Of a stretch of 36,446 nucleotides of DNA, positions 9,980 through 16,649 are shown in pieces. Numbering within the stretch: the first letter of the stretch is position 1; each line of letters begins with the position of its first letter. A program made the position numbers and the translations under genes. Source of the DNA: Rhodobiaceae bacterium (lineage in GTDB: Bacteria > Pseudomonadota > Alphaproteobacteria > RS24); NCBI GenBank assembly GCA_002721725.1, contig PBLK01000026.1:1-36446 (forward strand). Direction: 5' to 3'. The notes below the pieces were generated by a model that was given only the letters and a program-made list of their open reading frames with translations, was not told the origin of the DNA and made no database searches.

Positions 9980-10089
9980 CAGGTAAGGAGAAGGATGGAT
10001 AGTGCAGTGGCGGATGCGGGCGCGCGCAAAATCGCACGGCCGAAAGAGGCCGATTTCCGATTTTGAAAAGATTTAGCGCGTAAGTACAT
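9973..10089 (-). CDS. Predicted leucine leader peptide (LeuL-like) before leuA
   Basis: A 38-codon ORF starts at ATG 10089 and ends at the TGA at 9975-9973, 86 bases before the leuA start. Its C-terminal end reads LSILLLTCP, so four of the last nine residues are leucine (codons CTA, CTT, CTC, CTT). A leucine cluster just before the stop of a short ORF in front of leuA is the signature of ribosome-mediated attenuation, known for leu operons of enterobacteria and predicted in other proteobacteria. The stop overlaps a hairpin arm. There is no strong ribosome-binding site before the ATG, so translation may be near-leaderless or begin at an internal codon. The rest of the peptide is basic and shows no domain. 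Confidence 0.6.
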   Translation of the reverse strand: MYLRAKSFQNRKSASFGRAILRAPASATALSILLLTCP

Positions 10090-10116
10090 AAGCCATTCTT
10101 TTTAAAACATTCATCA

Positions 10117-10131
10117 ATGAGCTTTGCTCAT
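10117..10131. other. Perfect 6-bp inverted repeat between the LysR gene and the leuA leader
   Basis: ATGAGC-TTT-GCTCAT is a perfect 6-bp inverted repeat with a 3-base loop. It lies 75 bases downstream of the LysR-type gene and 28 bases upstream of the leuA leader ATG. On the minus strand a TTTT run follows only after ten bases, so it is a poor intrinsic terminator. It could equally be a protein-binding site for the leu promoter. No clear -35/-10 pair was found nearby. Confidence 0.25.
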
Positions 10132-10205
10132 ATATCTGTTTACGCAAGGAAAACTCGCATGGCAAGCACTTTCAGCGCTAGATTCCGCGCTTTAGAATAC
10201 TAGCA

Positions 10206-11138
10206 TCATGCGCTGAAGCTGCCGCGCAGTCTAGCCGACTCATCTTCAACCACTTGCACGACAAAATCCATCACCGCACGTACATGGCCAAGCTTGGCCA
10301 TATCGGCCCGCGTCAGAAGCCATAATTCCAAGCTGCCGACCAGATCAGGACCAGCCAAACAAGTCAAGCCGCTGACATTGTCGGCTTGAAAACACGGCAA
10401 GGCTGCTACCGCATCGCCATTTAAACAAGCGGCCAAACGCGTTGCGGCGCTTGAGGAACGCATCAGTAGCTGACCAGCTTTTTCGGCCCGCGACAGCCAC
10501 CAAACCGGTCCAAGCGGGCGCTCTTCTTCGGAAAAGCCAATAATTTTGACGTCGGACAAATCATTTCTCGCTGGGCCGTCGCCTAGTGTCGAGGCATAAT
10601 CTCGGGACGCATAAAGCCCATAAGCTACATCGGTCAATTTTCGAACCAGCATATCGCCTTGTGTCGGCCGCGCCAGCCTGAGCGCAATATCGACATCGCG
10701 CAGGGCATTCATCACACGCGGGGCCGGGCCTAAGCCAGAAATCGACGGATCGGTGATGATATCTAGGGCAACATCGGGTGATTTTTCCTGCAAAACTGGT
10801 AAGAGCGGCCCCAACAGGCCGCCTGCTACCACTTCACTGGCTGAAAGCCGCACTACACCCCGAACATCGCCATAACCGGCCTGAAAATCCCGTTGCAGTG
10901 ATGACAAACTATTATCAACAGGTTCTAATGATTGCAGCAGCCTTGTTCCGTCCTGCGTCAACGCATAACCGCTCCGCAGCCTCTCAAACAGCCGCGCATC
11001 TAACGCTTCTTCGAGATTACCTATGCGCCGCAAAACAGTGGTGGTATTGACATTCAACTCGCGGGCAGCGGCAGATAGGCTGCCGGTTGCGGCAACTGCT
11101 AGAAAATAGCGCAGATCATCCCAATCAAGGCCTTTCAT
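10206..11138 (-). CDS. LysR-type transcriptional regulator
   Basis: This 310-residue LysR regulator has an N-terminal winged helix-turn-helix (about residues 5-62, with FLAVAATGSLSAAARELNVNTTTVLRRIGNLE) and a C-terminal effector-binding domain from about residue 90. The ATG at 11138 is chosen because the protein then begins MKGLDWDDLRYFL, the normal position relative to the HTH. A TTG at 11171 would add 11 residues without a ribosome-binding site. Neither start has a good Shine-Dalgarno sequence. The effector and targets are unknown. It lies between ilvC and leuA, but its effector domain gives no sign of a link to amino-acid control. An array of 8-base TTGC-headed repeats lies just upstream. 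Confidence 0.9.
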   Translation of the reverse strand: MKGLDWDDLRYFLAVAATGSLSAAARELNVNTTTVLRRIGNLEEALDARLFERLRSGYALTQDGTRLLQSLEPVDNSLSSLQRDFQAGYGDVRGVVRLSASEVVAGGLLGPLLPVLQEKSPDVALDIITDPSISGLGPAPRVMNALRDVDIALRLARPTQGDMLVRKLTDVAYGLYASRDYASTLGDGPARNDLSDVKIIGFSEEERPLGPVWWLSRAEKAGQLLMRSSSAATRLAACLNGDAVAALPCFQADNVSGLTCLAGPDLVGSLELWLLTRADMAKLGHVRAVMDFVVQVVEDESARLRGSFSA

Positions 11139-11152
11139 AATTGCAGCAGAGT

Positions 11153-11184
11153 ATCTGCAAATACGCAACAATGCAATTATGCAA
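11153..11184 (-). repeat. Four tandem 8-base TTGCNNNN units upstream of the LysR gene
   Basis: On the minus strand, four consecutive 8-base units each start with TTGC: TTGCATAA, then TTGCATTG, then TTGCGTAT, then TTGCAGAT. They end 14 bases before the LysR start codon. The dyad-like content and position fit an autoregulatory binding region, but the units are short and low in complexity. Confidence 0.4.
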
Positions 11185-11315
11185 GCTAGCTCTTGCTAAT
11201 TCAGGTCATTTATTGATAGTAAACCAGAAATTGAGAGAAAAACGCGCCTCTTGCACAGGCAAAAAGGGCAGTGCTCATCGCCTACGCAGCACTTATCATT
11301 TTTTAAATTGGCAAG

Positions 11316-12326
11316 CTAGTTGCGCTCTTGATCGACCAGCTTATTAGCTGCAATCCAAGGCATTTTCGAACGCAAATCGGCGCCGACTTTTTCAATCGGG
11401 TGCGCGTTTGAATTTTTGCGGAAATCTTTGATTTCCTCTTGGCCGCCCTGCATCCAGCGATCGGTGAATTTGCCGGTCTGAATGTCTTCGAGGATTTTTT
11501 TCATCTCGGCTTTGGTTTCGGAGGTAACCACACGCGGGCCGGAAACATATTCACCAAACTCCGCCGTGTTGGAGATAGAATAATTCATATTGGCAATGCC
11601 TCCTTCGTAAATCAGGTCCACAATCAGCTTCACTTCGTGCAGGCATTCAAAATAGGCCATTTCCGGCGGATAACCGGCTTCGGTCAATGTTTCATAACCG
11701 GCTTTAATCAGCTCGACCACACCGCCGCACAAAACGGCTTGTTCGCCGAACAAATCGGTTTCGCACTCATCGCGAAAAGTGGTTTCGATAATGCCCGAAC
11801 GACCGCCGCCGACACCACACGCATAAGACAACGCCAAATCACGCGCTGCGCCTGAGGCGTCTTGCGCGACGGCAACCAGACAGGGCACACCGCCCCCTTT
11901 CAAATATTCACCGCGCACTGTGTGACCGGGGCCTTTCGGCGCGACCATTGACACGTCAAGGTCTGGGCGCGCTTCAATTAGACCGAAATGAATAGACAGG
12001 CCATGCGCGAACATCAGCGTGCCGCCTTCGCGTATATTATTGGCAATGTGCTCGGCATAAATGTCCTTTTGCAGCTCGTCGGGCGTCAAAATCATCACCA
12101 CATCCGCCCAAGCAGCCGCATCTGCAATGTTCCTTACCTCGATGCCCTCGGCTTCGGCTTTGGCAATCGAGCCGGAGCCGTCGCGCAAACCGACGCAAAT
12201 TTGTCCAACGCCGCTATCGCGCAAATTGAGTAAATGAGCATGGCCTTGAGAACCATAGCCAATCACGGCCACTTTCTTGTCTTTGATCAGATTTACATCT
12301 GCGTCGCGTTCATAAAGCATTTCCAT
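11316..12326 (-). CDS. ilvC: Ketol-acid reductoisomerase (NADP+)
   Basis: IlvC isomerises and reduces 2-acetolactate (or 2-aceto-2-hydroxybutyrate) to the dihydroxy acid in valine, leucine and isoleucine synthesis. The 336 residues match class I (short) enzymes. Seen are the Rossmann motif [11 protein letters not shown], an R-x6-S-type cofactor loop ([12 protein letters not shown]) expected to bind the NADPH phosphate, the metal ligands in [15 protein letters not shown], and [17 protein letters not shown] with [17 protein letters not shown] in the knotted C-terminal domain. It follows ilvH by 26 bases and ends the ilvIHC unit. I see no convincing hairpin plus T-run after its stop. Confidence 0.97.
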   Translation of the reverse strand: MEMLYERDADVNLIKDKKVAVIGYGSQGHAHLLNLRDSGVGQICVGLRDGSGSIAKAEAEGIEVRNIADAAAWADVVMILTPDELQKDIYAEHIANNIREGGTLMFAHGLSIHFGLIEARPDLDVSMVAPKGPGHTVRGEYLKGGGVPCLVAVAQDASGAARDLALSYACGVGGGRSGIIETTFRDECETDLFGEQAVLCGGVVELIKAGYETLTEAGYPPEMAYFECLHEVKLIVDLIYEGGIANMNYSISNTAEFGEYVSGPRVVTSETKAEMKKILEDIQTGKFTDRWMQGGQEEIKDFRKNSNAHPIEKVGADLRSKMPWIAANKLVDQERN

Positions 12327-12352
12327 CAGTTTGCTCCTTAAATGCTCAAAAA

Positions 12353-12862
12353 TTACATAGGTTCCGGACCGCGCGCCAAAGCCGCCGCGCCGGTGCGCGA
12401 AGCTTCTTGCAGCCCCAAAGGTGTCATTAATTCGATAAAGGCATCGATTTTTTCGCCATTGCCAGTGATTTCAAAAACAAAGCTCTCAGGCGTCGCATCG
12501 ACGACACGGGCACGAAACGCTTCCGACAAGCGCAAGGCTTCAACTCGCGCCTCTCCTTTGCCCGACACTTTGACCAGCGCCAATTCGCGCTCAACGCTTT
12601 CGCATTCAACGGTCAGGTCAACGACACGATGCACCGGCACAAGGCGACCCAATTGCGCCTTGATTTGCTCAATCACTTGCGGCGTGCCGCTGGTCACAAC
12701 AGTGATGCGCGACATTTGCGCGGCTTGGTCCACTTCGGCAACGGTCAGGCTGTCAATATTATAGCCGCGCCCCGAAAACAGACCGATAACGCGCGCCAGC
12801 ACTCCGGCCTCATTATCGACCAGCACTGAAATTGTATGCGTCGCTGTAGCTTGTTCGCTCAT
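12353..12862 (-). CDS. ilvH: Acetolactate synthase small (regulatory) subunit
   Basis: IlvH (169 residues) is the regulatory subunit that stimulates the catalytic subunit and confers valine feedback inhibition. The N-terminal ACT domain is clear ([33 protein letters not shown], about residues 9-41), followed by the C-terminal ALS_ss_C domain. The ATG at 12862 is chosen over 12940 because it gives the family's normal short N-terminus; the extra 26 codons have no family-like features. It lies 86 bases after ilvI, in a spacer containing a small GGGG/CCCC stem. ilvN is an equivalent name in many annotations. Confidence 0.95.
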   Translation of the reverse strand: MSEQATATHTISVLVDNEAGVLARVIGLFSGRGYNIDSLTVAEVDQAAQMSRITVVTSGTPQVIEQIKAQLGRLVPVHRVVDLTVECESVERELALVKVSGKGEARVEALRLSEAFRARVVDATPESFVFEITGNGEKIDAFIELMTPLGLQEASRTGAAALARGPEPM

Positions 12863-12948
12863 TGAAAACCTGTCCAAACCCGCCCCTCTTACCGGCACTC
12901 TATAGCGCAGCACCGCAAGCGGGGAAAGCCCCATATTCACCCTAATTT

Positions 12949-14706
12949 CTAGACCAGCGCCTTGCCTTCATCAGAGACTTCGACTTCCAGCCCCTGATCG
13001 TCAGCCAACAGCATGTCATTATGCGCCGCACCCGATGGAATCATCGGGAAGCAGTTCTCTTCTTTGGTGACAATGCAGTCAAAAATAACCGGCCCGTCCG
13101 TTTCAACCATGCGCTTAATGGCATCGTCCAATTCGCTAGGCTTTTCTGCCCGAATCCCAGTCGCGCCATAGGCCTCGGCCAATTTCACGAAATCGGGCAG
13201 CGCCTCAGAATAGGAATTGGAATAGCGCCCTCCATGCAGCAATTCCTGCCACTGGCGCACCATGCCCATATATTCATTGTTCAAAATGAATATTTTGATG
13301 GGCAGGCGATGCTGCACAGCGGTCGATAATTCTTGCATGGTCATCATGGCCGAGGCTTCGCCGGCAATATCAATCACCAAGCCTTTCGGATTGGCAACCT
13401 GCACGCCAACCGCTGCCGGAATGCCATAGCCCATTGTGCCCAAACCGCCCGAGGTCATCCAGCGATTGGGGTCTTCAAAGCGATAATATTGCGCCGCCCA
13501 CATTTGGTGCTGGCCCACCTCCGTCGTAATGAACGTGTCCGGTCCTTTGGTCAGCTCATACAGGCGTTCAACCGCATATTGCGGCTTAATCGCCTTATCG
13601 TCTTTGCGATAGGCCAGACAATTGCGGTCGCGCCAGGCATCAATTTCCTGCCACCAGCTACTCAATGCCTTTTTGTCAGGGGTGACGGCACGCGATTTAT
13701 AAACCCGCAACATGTCTTCCAACACATGCGCCACATCGCCGACAATCGGCACGTCAACAACAACATTTTTATTGATGCTGGATGGGTCGATATCGATATG
13801 GATTTTCTTGCTGTCGGGCGAAAACTTATCCAAAGCACCGGTGATGCGGTCATCAAAGCGCGCGCCGATATTTATCATGACATCGCAATCATGCATCGCC
13901 AGATTGGCTTCATATGTGCCGTGCATGCCCAACATGCCGAGCCATTGCTTATCGGCCGACGGATAGCTGCCCAGCCCCATCAGGGTTGACGTAATGGGAT
14001 AGCCCGTCAGCTTGACGAATTCGCGAAGCAATTGGCTGGCCTGCGGGCCTGAATTAATAACCCCGCCGCCTGTATAGAAAACAGGCTTTTTGGCATTGGC
14101 AATCAAATCAACAGCGGCATTAATCGCCTCCATATCGCCTTTGACTTTCGGCTGATAGGATTTGTGCTTCACCGCGGCCGGTTTCAAATAATCGCCCATA
14201 GCAAATTGCACATCTTTGGGAATATCGACAACCACCGGGCCGGGGCGGCCCGTGGTGGCGACATAAAAGGCTTCATGCATGACGCGCGCCAAATCATTCA
14301 CGTCTTTGACAAGATAATTATGCTTGGTACATGCGCGCGTGATGCCGACCGTATCGGCTTCTTGAAACGCATCGGCACCAATCAAATGGGTCGGCACTTG
14401 GCCGGTAATGCAAACCATCGGAATGGAGTCCATCAACGCATCGGTCAGGCCGGTCACCGCATTAGTGGCACCGGGGCCGGAAGTAACAAGCACAACACCG
14501 CATTTGCCGCTGGAACGGGCATAGCCCTCCGCCGCGTGGGTCGCACCTTGTTCATGGCGAACGAGAATATGCTCAATATCTTCCTGCTGGAACAATTCGT
14601 CATAAATCGGCAGCACAGCCCCGCCGGGATAGCCGAAAATATGCTGAACGCCATTATCGCGCAGGGCTTGCAAGACGATTTGAGCCCCGTTTATCTGTTT
14701 TTCCAT
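12949..14706 (-). CDS. ilvI: Acetolactate synthase large (catalytic) subunit
   Basis: This ThDP- and FAD-dependent enzyme makes 2-acetolactate or 2-aceto-2-hydroxybutyrate, the first common step of branched-chain amino acid synthesis. The N-terminal ThDP domain has the activating Glu in RHEQGATHAAEGYAR (about residue 52), the central FAD domain follows, and the C-terminal domain has GLGTMGYGIPAAVG and LNNEYMGMVRQWQELLHGGRYS. The ThDP metal motif reads GEAS (about residue 449) where GDGS or GDAS is typical, so Glu sits in the Asp ligand position. Two ATGs are adjacent; the second (14706) has better spacing from GGTGGA. Small and large subunit genes are in the usual order. Confidence 0.95.
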   Translation of the reverse strand: MEKQINGAQIVLQALRDNGVQHIFGYPGGAVLPIYDELFQQEDIEHILVRHEQGATHAAEGYARSSGKCGVVLVTSGPGATNAVTGLTDALMDSIPMVCITGQVPTHLIGADAFQEADTVGITRACTKHNYLVKDVNDLARVMHEAFYVATTGRPGPVVVDIPKDVQFAMGDYLKPAAVKHKSYQPKVKGDMEAINAAVDLIANAKKPVFYTGGGVINSGPQASQLLREFVKLTGYPITSTLMGLGSYPSADKQWLGMLGMHGTYEANLAMHDCDVMINIGARFDDRITGALDKFSPDSKKIHIDIDPSSINKNVVVDVPIVGDVAHVLEDMLRVYKSRAVTPDKKALSSWWQEIDAWRDRNCLAYRKDDKAIKPQYAVERLYELTKGPDTFITTEVGQHQMWAAQYYRFEDPNRWMTSGGLGTMGYGIPAAVGVQVANPKGLVIDIAGEASAMMTMQELSTAVQHRLPIKIFILNNEYMGMVRQWQELLHGGRYSNSYSEALPDFVKLAEAYGATGIRAEKPSELDDAIKRMVETDGPVIFDCIVTKEENCFPMIPSGAAHNDMLLADDQGLEVEVSDEGKALV

Positions 14707-14746
14707 CATTCCACCCGCGCTTTATCACACGTCTCCAAATAGTTAC

Positions 14747-14762
14747 GGGCGCAAGAGCGCCC
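14747..14762. other. Perfect GC-rich hairpin in the ilvI leader
   Basis: GGGCGC-aaga-GCGCCC is a perfect 6-bp stem with a 4-base loop, between miaA and ilvI. No T-run follows on either strand, so it is not a standard terminator. If transcription of ilvI starts near 14766, the hairpin would lie at the very 5' end of the mRNA, where it could protect the transcript or modulate expression. There is no leader-peptide ORF in this 97-base gap. Confidence 0.35.
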
Positions 14763-14772
14763 AGAGCTCGCA

Positions 14773-14800
14773 AAACTAACAAATTTTATATCAAGGTCAA
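14773..14800 (-). promoter_or_regulatory. Candidate promoter for ilvIHC
   Basis: On the minus strand, TTGACC (14800-14795) is followed after 16 bases by TAGTTT (14778-14773). The -35 box is strong (5 of 6) but the -10 is poor (3 of 6). An alternative -10, TATAAA, lies inside the spacer. The position just after the miaA stop fits an independent promoter for the ilv genes. Confidence 0.3.
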
Positions 14801-14803
14801 GCC

Positions 14804-15721
14804 TTATTTTGAAATAAATGAAAAGATTTTGGCAAAATTATTTTCATAATCTTGCTCAGAAAAGCTTTTCCAGTCGCTCATTTGATTGCGGAACCAAGTC
14901 ATTTGCCGCTTGGCATAGCGTCGAGTTGCCTGTTGAGCCTGCGCCGTGGCCACTTCGGCATCTATTTCGCCCTGCAAATACGCCATTATTTGGCCAACGC
15001 CAAGTGCTTTTAGCCCATTGGCATCGGGCGGCAGATTGAGCGCCCATAATTCTTCAACTTCTTGCTGCGCCCCTGCCGCCAGCATGGCCTCATAGCGCGC
15101 ATTACAACGCGCGTAGAGCCAATCGCGATCCGGCATCAGCAAAATACCGCAATAATCGGTCAGTGGCGGCTTTTGCACCTGTTTTTGCCATTGCGATAAA
15201 GGCTCACCAGTCGCCTCAAAGACTTCAAGGCCGCGTAAAATGCGCTGCGAATCCGTCGGCGGTAGACGCTCTGCCAATACGCCATCAACGCTTTGCAATT
15301 CGGCATAGAGCGCCGCCAAACCGTCACTGTCGAGCCGCGCGCGCAAGCTGTCACGCACATTATCGGGAATATCAGGAATATCGGCCAGCCCCTCAATCAG
15401 GCTTTTGAAATAAAGCCCGGTGCCGCCGACCAATATCGGGCATTGTCCATTCTCCTGCGCCTCGTCGATTGCAGCCAACGCCTCGGCCTGCCATTGCCCG
15501 ACACTATAGGGCGCGGCAACCGGCACATGGCCGTAGAGACGATGCGGGGCGCGGCGCAAATCTTCTTTGGGGGGCCGCGCCGTTAGCACATTCAGCGTGC
15601 CATAAACCTGCATGCTATCAGCATTAATAACGCAACCATTGAATTTTTCGGCCAACGCTAATGCCAATGCGGACTTGCCGCTAGCCGTTGCGCCTGCAAT
15701 AAGAATGGGTAGCTCTGACAT
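14804..15721 (-). CDS. miaA: tRNA dimethylallyltransferase
   Basis: MiaA (305 residues) transfers dimethylallyl from DMAPP to N6 of A37 in tRNAs that read U-starting codons. Seen are the P-loop GATASGKS near the N-terminus, the NADSMQVY motif that recognises the target adenine, GGTGLYFKSLIEGL in the catalytic core, the DSQRILRGLEV stretch, and the C-terminal ATRRYAKRQMTWFRNQ helix typical of the family. It is divergent from serB with only 26 bases between the start codons, so the two promoters must overlap or lie within the genes. ilvI follows after 97 bases. Confidence 0.96.
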   Translation of the reverse strand: MSELPILIAGATASGKSALALALAEKFNGCVINADSMQVYGTLNVLTARPPKEDLRRAPHRLYGHVPVAAPYSVGQWQAEALAAIDEAQENGQCPILVGGTGLYFKSLIEGLADIPDIPDNVRDSLRARLDSDGLAALYAELQSVDGVLAERLPPTDSQRILRGLEVFEATGEPLSQWQKQVQKPPLTDYCGILLMPDRDWLYARCNARYEAMLAAGAQQEVEELWALNLPPDANGLKALGVGQIMAYLQGEIDAEVATAQAQQATRRYAKRQMTWFRNQMSDWKSFSEQDYENNFAKIFSFISK

Positions 15722-15747
15722 AACTCATTCATATAGGGTTCTCGCAC

Positions 15748-16641
15748 ATGACAAAAGCGGCAGAAACGGATTTTCTTGTCATCACCGCAAAGCCGGGTAG
15801 TAAAACGTTGTATGATGACAAACTGGCGGCGCTGGCAGAAGCGATACCGCCTTTGCCCGCTGCCGACCGCCTCGGCGATGATGCGGTGCAATATGCGATC
15901 ACGAGAGATATCCAGGGTATTGCCGATGCCGTAACCAACCGTTTTATCGATGAGCCGTTTGACGTAAACCGCGTCAGCGGTATCAAACGACAGAAAAAAA
16001 TGCTGATTGCCGATTTGGAGAGTACCATTATTGAGCAGGAATGCCTCGATGAATTGGCGAAGACTGTCGGCAAGCAGGATGTTATTGAAAATATAACTGA
16101 GCGCGCGATGCGCGGTGAATTGGATTTTGAATCGGCCTTGAAAGAGCGCGTCGCCATGCTGCAAAACCTTCCAGAAAGCGCTCTCAAAGAACTTTATGAT
16201 ACAGGTATCTCACTGATGCCCGGGGCGAGGGCTTTGCTCGCCACTTCGCGCAAGCATGATGTTTTTTGTGGCCTTGTTTCGGGCGGCTTTGCGTTTTTCG
16301 CTTCGCGCATTGCCGACAGTCTCAACTTCAATCGCTTTGAGTGCAATGATTTGAATGTTAAAAACGGCATGCTTGACGGCACGGTTGTTGAGCCAATTTT
16401 GGGTCGAGCAGCCAAGGCCTCAATCTTGACCTCCTGGGCTACTGAATTGGGTATCGGGCGCGAAGATGTGCTGGCTGTTGGCGATGGGTCCAATGACTTG
16501 GCAATGCTTGATTCTGCCGGGATGGGCGTTGCTTTTCGGGCTAAACCCGCCGTGGCCGAATCCGCTCGCTATCGAATTACTTATGGCGATTTAAGCGCCT
16601 TGCTATATCTGCAAGGCTATCGGCAAGAAAATTTCGCCTAA
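15748..16641 (+). CDS. serB: Phosphoserine phosphatase, HAD family
   Basis: SerB dephosphorylates O-phosphoserine in the last step of serine synthesis. This 297-residue form has an N-terminal extension of about 80 residues (a divergent ACT-like region) and a C-terminal HAD domain. HAD motif I reads DLEST: the nucleophile Asp89 is present, but the second Asp, the general acid/base in characterised phosphoserine phosphatases, is Glu91. Motif II (VSGGF), the motif III lysine (near GRAAKASIL) and motif IV (VGDGSNDLAML) are intact. The EQECLDELA segment after motif I is characteristic of SerB. The gene ends eight bases from the opposing degP stop. Confidence 0.93.
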   Translation: MTKAAETDFLVITAKPGSKTLYDDKLAALAEAIPPLPAADRLGDDAVQYAITRDIQGIADAVTNRFIDEPFDVNRVSGIKRQKKMLIADLESTIIEQECLDELAKTVGKQDVIENITERAMRGELDFESALKERVAMLQNLPESALKELYDTGISLMPGARALLATSRKHDVFCGLVSGGFAFFASRIADSLNFNRFECNDLNVKNGMLDGTVVEPILGRAAKASILTSWATELGIGREDVLAVGDGSNDLAMLDSAGMGVAFRAKPAVAESARYRITYGDLSALLYLQGYRQENFA

Positions 16642-16649
16642 TGGTTTTA

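Noticed and set aside
9995-10066. Plus-strand 23-codon ORF with a strong AAGGAG site opposite the leuA leader
   Set aside because: The AAGGAGAAGG sequence is simply the complement of the CTT-CTC-CTT leucine codons of the leader peptide on the other strand, so the ribosome-binding site is better explained as a shadow.
10021-10075. CGGCC-gaaaga-GGCCG stem followed by ATTTCCGATTTT as a plus-strand terminator
   Set aside because: There is no plus-strand gene upstream for it to terminate. The stem has only five pairs and lies inside the leuA leader ORF, so a role in leader RNA folding is more likely.
11190-11315. Possible terminator after ilvC
   Set aside because: GCAC repeats and T-runs are present, but the arms do not pair beyond four bases, so I could not support a hairpin.
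13333-13989. 218-codon plus-strand ORF opposite ilvI
   Set aside because: It is His/Arg/Asn-rich shadow translation of a conserved acetolactate synthase with no start signals.
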